Origin: Apricaphanius iberus
Lineage: Eukaryota; Chordata; Actinopteri; Cyprinodontiformes; Aphaniidae
Assembly: GCA_028564705.1 (NCBI GenBank)
Contig: JAPXFQ010002151.1
Span: forward strand, 620,001-684,000
Direction of reading: 5' to 3'
Length of the DNA: 64,000 nucleotides
Part shown: piece after piece, positions 58,171 through 64,000 of the stretch
Position numbering within the stretch: position 1 is the first letter of the stretch
Layout of the letters: each line of letters opens with the position of its first letter
The notes under the pieces: model-generated
Databases searched by the model: none
Told to the model about the DNA's origin: nothing
What the model saw: only the letters and a program-made list of their open reading frames with translations
Program-made: the position numbers and the translations under genes

Positions 58171-59411
58171 ACAGACATGGATTATTTTTACTAATTAACT
58201 GGCGTCTGAATGCATATGGTCAAATCCGATTTTATATAGGGGTATCAGATTTAAAGATACTAACTACCACTCTCCGCATTTTAGCTTTTAAACCTCAAAT
58301 CATTTTCCTGTCATTAATAAGGTTGTGGCTGTGAAGGAGATTGGATTAAAATTTATTAAACAGAAATTATGGGAGAGAAAATTACAAGACATTAAGCAAG
58401 GAGAAGAGGGGTTTTAAAACATAAATAATAAGTAAAGGTACGTTGAATAAGGAAATGGAAGGATTGAAGGAGTGAAGTTAAAAAATAAATACCTCACATG
58501 TCTAATTCCAATTTATGGCAAAATAAAAAAGCCATTCCCTAAAAAATCCATAAAGAAAAATCTGAGTCAAATCATTTTATCACTTTCACTGCTCTAATTG
58601 CAGCCATGTGTAATTTTTAAGGTTATTTTACCCTTTTAATGGTTCCCCAGAGGACCAAGGGGTTAATTGCTACAGATGTTGATGAAAGCCTTCGGTCCTA
58701 AAGAGGTGAAGCACTGCTGTCGATCTCCCTTACTGATACAGTGTTTAAGAACTAACTGTTCCTTTGCAACTGTAAAGGCACTTTTTTTTTATTTCAAACA
58801 CAAACAGGTTATTGTGTTATCAATCTGAAGGTCACTTTGTCTTATATATTCTTGAAATGTTTTTCGTGCTTAGAAATGTTGCTTAAGTAGCTGCCTATTC
58901 AGCATCCAAAAATACTTTTTCTTGAGGTTCAAGTAAAGAGTGCATAAGATGCGTTTCTCTTTTTTACCCCCACAAAATTATAGGTATTGGCTGAGGAGAA
59001 GTTTGTTTCCTTAAAAAGCCAATACACCAATTTGTTTCCAAAAACACAAACAAAGGTGATCTGGTGAGGTGAAGACTTGACACACCAAAACTTGTGGAAT
59101 CAAGGGGTGAAATGAAGCATTTAATACTTATTTTCCAACAGGTATAAACAAAAGTAATACTACAATAAGTTGTAGATAAATGCCCATTAGGTGTTAAATT
59201 GCAACAATATTTAGTATACATGACATCTCTATTTGAATCTGAGAAGAGAACGTTTCTCATTATAATTAGATATAAAAGTCAGAAAAAAAGTACGTTTAGA
59301 GACCCAGATGAAAGCAACACTAAATGACAAGATGCAGTAGGAACAAAATCGTAAACAGACCTATCTTTATTTGCTAACAATACAAACATTTGCATATCCT
59401 TCCTAGCTTTC
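58171..59411. other. Unique stretch, no gene seen
   Basis: AT-rich with short domain-free frames (58035-58334 and 58964-59260). Confidence 0.4.
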
Positions 59412-59413
59412 TA

Positions 59414-59698
59414 CACTCAACAAAAATATAAACGAAACACCTTTGTTTCTGCTCCCATTTTTCATGAGATGGACTTAAAGATCTAAAATTCATTCCAGAT
59501 ACACAATATTACCATTTCTCTCAAACAATGTTCACAAATCAGTCTAAAAGTGTGATAGTGAGCACTACTGCTTTGCTGAAGTAATCCATCCCACCTCACA
59601 GGTGTGCCACATTAAGATCCTGATCTGACATCATGATTAGTGCACAGGTGTACCTTAAACTGCCCGCAATAAAAGGCCACCCTGGAATGTGCAGTTTT
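59414..59698 (+). repeat. Left terminal inverted repeat of Tc1-like element
   Basis: Matches the complement of 60760-61044 base for base over the outer 19 bp and, with scattered changes, to its inner edge at GGAATGTGCAGTTTT. Confidence 0.95.
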
Positions 59699-59711
59699 GT
59701 CTCACAGCAAA

Positions 59712-60725
59712 ATGCCACAGATGCCACAAGCATTGAGGGTGCGTGCAATTGGGATGCTGATAGCAGGAATGTCAACCAGATCTGTTGCTCGTGCATTGAA
59801 TATTCATTTCTCCACCATAAGCCGTCTCCAAAGGCGTTTCAGAAAATATGGCAATACATCCCACCGGCCTCACAACCGCAGACCACGTGTAACCACACCA
59901 GCCCAGGACCTCCACATCCAGCAGATTCACCTTCAAGATCATCTGAGACCAGCCACTCAGACAGCTGCTGAAACAATTGGTTTGCATAACCAAACAATTT
60001 CTGCACAAACTGTCAGAAACCATCTCAGGGAAGCTCAACTGCATGCTCGTCATCCTCATCGGGGTCTTGACCTGACTTCAGCTCGTCCCCGTAACAGACT
60101 TGAGTGGGCAAATGCTCACATTCGATGCCATCTGGCACGTTGGAGAGGTGTTCTCTTCACGGATGAATCTTGGTTTACATTGTTCAGGGCAGATGGCAGA
60201 CAGCGTGTGTGGCATCGTGTGGGTGAGTGCTTTGCTGATGTCAATGTTGTGGATCGAGTGGCCCATGGTGGTGGTGGGGTTATGGTATGGGCAGGCATCT
60301 GTTATGGACGAAGAACACAGGTGCATTTTATTGATGGCATTTTGAATGCACAGAGATACCGTGATGAGATCCTGAGGCCCATTGTTGTGTCATACATCCA
60401 TGAAAATCACCTCATGTTTCAGCAAGATAATGCACGGCCCCATGTTGCAAGGATCTGTACCCAATTCTTGGAAGCTGAAAATGTCCCAATTCTTGCATGG
60501 CCAGCATACTCACCGGACATGTCACCCATTGAGCATGTTTGGGATGTGCTTGACCGGCGTATACGACAGTGTGTACCAGTTCCCACTGATATCCAACAAC
60601 TTTGCACAGCCATTGAAGAGGAGTGGACCAACATTCCACAGGCCACAATTGACAATCTGATAAACTCTATGCGGAGAAAATGTGTTGCACTTCATGAGGC
60701 AAATGGTGGTCACACCAGATACTGA
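59712..60725 (+). CDS. Tc1-like transposase, 337 aa, intact
   Basis: This enzyme binds the element's inverted repeats and cuts and pastes it into TA sites in the nucleus. The first ATG in frame, 59712, is chosen; the upstream frame opens with TTG and no ATG. Residues 7-47 form the first helix-turn-helix (VARALNIHFSTISRLQRRFR). Residues 51-63 carry the basic RPHNRRPRVTTP linker, equivalent to the GRPR hook, and a second DNA-binding region follows to about 115. The catalytic core has D151 in FTDESWF, the glycine box GGGGVMVWAG (186-195), D239 in QQDNARPH and E274 in SPIEHVWD, with 34 residues between D239 and E274, the DD34E signature of Tc1. Length is normal (about 340 aa). AATAAA at 60750-60755 can serve as poly(A) signal 25 bases after the stop. 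Confidence 0.95.
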   Translation: MPQMPQALRVRAIGMLIAGMSTRSVARALNIHFSTISRLQRRFRKYGNTSHRPHNRRPRVTTPAQDLHIQQIHLQDHLRPATQTAAETIGLHNQTISAQTVRNHLREAQLHARHPHRGLDLTSARPRNRLEWANAHIRCHLARWRGVLFTDESWFTLFRADGRQRVWHRVGECFADVNVVDRVAHGGGGVMVWAGICYGRRTQVHFIDGILNAQRYRDEILRPIVVSYIHENHLMFQQDNARPHVARICTQFLEAENVPILAWPAYSPDMSPIEHVWDVLDRRIRQCVPVPTDIQQLCTAIEEEWTNIPQATIDNLINSMRRKCVALHEANGGHTRY

Positions 60726-60759
60726 CCGGTTCTGAGTCCCCAGACCCCCAATAAAGAAA

Positions 60760-61044
60760 AAAACTGCACATTCCAGGGTGGCCTTTTATTGCGGGCAGTA
60801 TAAGGTACACATGTGCACTTATCATGATGTCAGATCAGTCTCTTGATGTGGCACACCTGTGAGGTGGGATGGATTATCTCAGCAAAACAGAAGTGCTCAC
60901 TATGACACATTTAGACTGATTTGTGAACAATGTTTGAGAGAAATGGTAATATTGTGTATCTGGAATGAATAATAGATCTTTAAGTCCACCTCATGAAAAA
61001 TGGGAGCAGAAACAAAGGTGTTGCATTTATATTTTTGTTGAGTG
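60760..61044 (-). repeat. Right terminal inverted repeat of Tc1-like element
   Basis: Begins AAAACTGCACATTCCAGGG and ends TTTTTGTTGAGTG before the TA duplication. Confidence 0.95.
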
Positions 61045-61046
61045 TA

Positions 61047-61440
61047 TAATTTAAGTCACATTTCTTGTTTATAACCACAGCAATGTAAAAAACAACATTA
61101 CCAGATACTGGAAATACTTAAAAAGACTTGTTTCTGCCTACCACACTAGTTATTAGATCTGCATGGTAGTTACTTTTTCATATTCATATTCAGGATAACT
61201 TTGTAACTTAATGATTGAAAAAAAAAATTAAAAACTGTCAGTGGATTGCCACAGGACTTTTTGCCCAAGTTTATTTAACTACATTGGAGAACTTGCTGCT
61301 ACGTACTGCTACATAACTAAAGTATAATTAAGATTAAGGTCAAAGACTGAGAGCCAAACATTCTTCAGGTTTTTTTTTTTCTGCAAGAAAGTGAACCTCG
61401 TGGTTCCATCAATTGCAGCAAATAATCCAGGTCGTGACGA
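61047..61440. other. Unique stretch, nothing recognised
   Basis: AT-rich, no domain-bearing frame. Confidence 0.4.
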
Positions 61441-61792
61441 GGCATAATAGCTCATCATTTTATTTCACCTACTGACCAACTTGGAGAACCCAATTCCGGA
61501 GAACAAAGCCGTTTTAAAAGATTTATGAAAAGATGGGACTATAGATGTGGACAGGAAACAGGAAGACCTTCGCAGGAGAACAGCTGGAATGGCACTTGGG
61601 GAAGGTAAGCAGAGAGATGAGTGGATGGATGATAGATTTAGGTGAATCTGGATGAACTTACGGATGAGTGTGACAGCCAGAGATAAGAAAGTGTCTATGA
61701 GTGTGAAAGTGCCTTGAGATGATATCTGTTGTGAATTTGCACTATACAAATAAACTGAATTGAATTGAACTGAATTGAACATCGCTTGTTTC
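61441..61792 (+). mobile_element. L2-type LINE 3' end
   Basis: GTGCCTTGAGATGATATCTG, then GCACTATACAAATAAACTG and a GAATT tandem tail (about 61750-61790) form a typical fish L2 terminus in plus orientation. The upstream boundary is uncertain. The minus frame 61465-61782 is antisense to it. Confidence 0.6.
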
Positions 61793-61896
61793 CTAGACGA
61801 ATATGTTGATAATTAGCATTGGCAATAAGAAATGTGTTCTGATTTCCAACAAGAACTGGGTAAAAATTTAACCCAAAAACTATTAAATAACTTCAT

Positions 61897-62359
61897 GTAA
61901 GGCCAGTGTTCTTACTCGTCCGGATAATGCCTTAAACGTAGAATTTTTTAGTCTACACCCCCCTATCATCCATATTAACCCGGTGTTGGTTGAGGTCTGT
62001 GGCCGGATAATTATTAGGTTGGTAAGAGGCCCATCTAAATCTTAATTCAATGGCTAAATGAGCAGGTCTGGACACCTTCTCAGGATAATGAAAGGAAGTG
62101 ACGTCAATGAAATGCTGAGTTCCAGGTTGACGGCAACAACGTTACACTATAGACAAAGACAACAGCAAAGATGGAGAGGTACATTATACGCAGTCTGTGT
62201 TTCACACGTCTTTTCGCGCATGCCCAGTATATGCACAGGTCGGTATGGGATTGCGCAATCATGGGACCTTAAACGGGGCGTAAATGCTCATGGTGAGTGG
62301 ATAACATTAGGCGTCTAACTCCCCGTATAACCTTATCGGCTTAGTGTGGACATGGCTTA
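61897..62359. mobile_element. Possible MITE
   Basis: The left TAAGGCCAGTGTTC and the complement of the right TAAGCCATGTCCACACTAAG resemble each other with indels. The interior is CpG-rich (GACGTCAATG, TTTTCGCGCATGCCC), unlike its flanks. Ends and duplication are not firm. Confidence 0.35.
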
Positions 62360-64000
62360 AGTCTCTTAGATAAATATTTCAGCACTGTGAGTGTTTCATG
62401 TTTTCCTGTGGTCTGAGTTTGGCTGGACTGATCCAAACAGGTGGGTAATGCAGACGGGAGATGGTGAGCACATAGGAAGCTGGGATACAGTTCACAGCAG
62501 GGGGGCCGGAGACAGCCCATGGGGTTTGAGAAGGTCAGTGAAAGTCACAATGCTAGGGATGGAGAAGCATTTTAAATTGGTCCTCCTGAATGTTGCACAT
62601 TCCCACAACTGATTACAAGACAAACAGAGACAGATGAACCTGAGTGTTAATGCCAGTGAGGTTGGACAGCTTTGAAAATGGAAAGAGATTAAACTGACAC
62701 GCAGAGGGAGAACAAAGAGGAGGAAGTCCCATCTCAGAGAGAAGGAGGAGAGGAACCGAGGGGTGAACCCGACTCAGCTGTGAGGGGCACCTGTTCACGG
62801 TTGGATCACCTTCTTTTGCCAGCTCTAATCAAATTTACCACAGAGACAGACTGTGACGACACCCCCCTCTAACAAGAAACCCACTGTGTATTACATCCAA
62901 ATAATCTCTACCTCTCTACAGGTTCACACTGTGTGCCACTTCTAAAGGTGTCCCACCTCCAACTAGCCTCCTCTGGCAAGTTTCACCAAAATAATCCTCT
63001 CCAAACTCTAATTAACTTGTCCTGCTTTAGAACATGGGATGATTTAAAAGGTGAATCTACTTTTCTTTAATCTTTTGGTATGTCCGCTTTGATAATAACC
63101 GGGTTGGCTATTGATGATATCAGATCTGCATAACATTGTTCATCGTTTTATAATAATGTAGAGGTTAGTATAACATGTAGATGAGGATTTGCATTGAATC
63201 TCTTACCTAACATGCAGACTTTATTTTCAGAGAGATAAAGGTATTCCAAAATCAGGTTCCTGTTTTCACATTTTAATTTGCCCTTCTTTAATTGGGAAAC
63301 CTACATTGCACATGCCCGCAACCATCTTGTTTGTCTGCCGTGCAAGTAGGAACCACAACAAAATTTCATAAGCAGTTTTTATTACATGTACCAATATGTG
63401 CTCTGACCTTGACTTTGCCACACAATTAAAATATGACGCAGGAATTACTTATTGAGTTGAAATGGTCGATAAAAATAGAGTTTCGGGAAAGTAATGTGCT
63501 GCTTTTTCTAGGATTAAAGTACTGTTGTCCCAACAAGTTCTTCAGAAATTAATACATGTATTTATCTTATTGTGTTACGGTATTTTCTTATTATATTACA
63601 CTTTGAAGTGTCTTGTTGCTGAAATGTGTGATACAAATGCATTTGACTTGTCATGTGACACTCCTCATGCAGCCTTGGTTCTTTGGGACATTCTTTATTG
63701 GAATCTGGGAGGATTTGTTCATCCAGAAGAAACTATTGTAAGACACAATGTGTAGAGCTGACAAAATATGAAATATTTGAACAGTCATTTTGCTTTTTGT
63801 TCTATCTTTATAACTTAGGCCAAAAACAAAAAAAAAGATATTAGCTTTAATATAAAAAGAAAAATTAATATTTATATATATCTCTTTTTTGCCATTATGA
63901 TTTTCCAAAGCAAAATGGCATAATAGTATTTTAATCATTTTTTGTGATTTTGATATCAGATTGTGAACATGATTGATTTATTTATTTTTTAACCTCATCT
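62360..64000. other. Unique stretch, no gene supported
   Basis: 62600-63040 is complex and non-repetitive and could contain regulatory DNA. Frames at 62391-62612 and 63525-63755 lack domains. The last 200 bases are AT-rich. Confidence 0.4.

Larger units (their letters stand above)
59414..61044 (+). mobile_element. Complete Tc1-like transposon with 285-bp TIRs
   Basis: TA lies on both sides (59412-59413 and 61045-61046). The left repeat 59414-59698 and the right repeat 60760-61044 begin with CACTCAACAAAAATATAAA and match along their full 285 bp with roughly 20-25 differences by eye. Total length 1631 bp, the normal size for Tc1. The single gene between the repeats is uninterrupted. The long inverted repeats include inner blocks such as CCACCTCACAGGTGTG. 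Sequence decay between the repeats shows it is not brand new, but no disabling lesion was found. Confidence 0.95.

Noticed and set aside
59772..60059. Minus-strand frames within the Tc1 transposase
   Set aside because: Antisense shadows of the intact transposase gene.

Overview
The window looks like intergenic or intronic DNA from a teleost fish. Evidence: AT-rich single-copy background, long microsatellites, no continuous host gene, and a mix of transposons typical of ray-finned fish (Rex1/Babar, Rex3/RTE, L2, L1-like, Tc1/mariner, hAT and PIF/Harbinger remnants, tRNA-derived SINEs). No prokaryotic feature, rRNA, genuine tRNA gene or CRISPR array was seen. Family names rest on motifs I recognise by eye, not on searches.

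Layout. 0-11 kb: mostly unique sequence, with a ~1.08 kb TTAA-type non-autonomous DNA element (2790-3867) holding a 42-bp minisatellite, and coding-like segments near 7.7 and 8.6-9.0 kb. 11-13.3 kb: a nested locus in which a dead Rex3 copy is split by a PIF/Harbinger derivative with TTA duplications and an abutting second MITE, and ends in a perfect (GATA)46. 14-34 kb: unique DNA with a Tc1 relic, L2 3' fragments, a deleted Tc1 copy, SINEs and a cluster of short-loop palindromes (28.25-28.79 kb). 34.9-38.2 kb: near full-length Rex1 with three frame changes. 38.6-42.6 kb: an L1-like element on the minus strand split by a plus-strand L2. 43.7-48.4 kb: hAT MITE, a 39-bp inverted-repeat pair, a second Rex3 with a ruined catalytic box, and a second Harbinger copy. 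48-59 kb: unique DNA, GT repeats, another hAT element and possible regulatory clusters. 59.4-61.0 kb: a structurally complete Tc1-like transposon. 61-64 kb: an L2 tail, a possible MITE and unique DNA.

The only genes I can support are transposon genes. The Tc1-like transposase (59712-60725) is the one gene that looks intact, in an element with 285-bp terminal inverted repeats and TA duplications. The L2 reverse transcriptase frame is open but 5'-truncated. All others are broken. Host signals are limited to candidate exons and candidate regulatory clusters at low confidence. The most unusual structure is three near-perfect fold-back palindromes within 540 bp around 28.5 kb.
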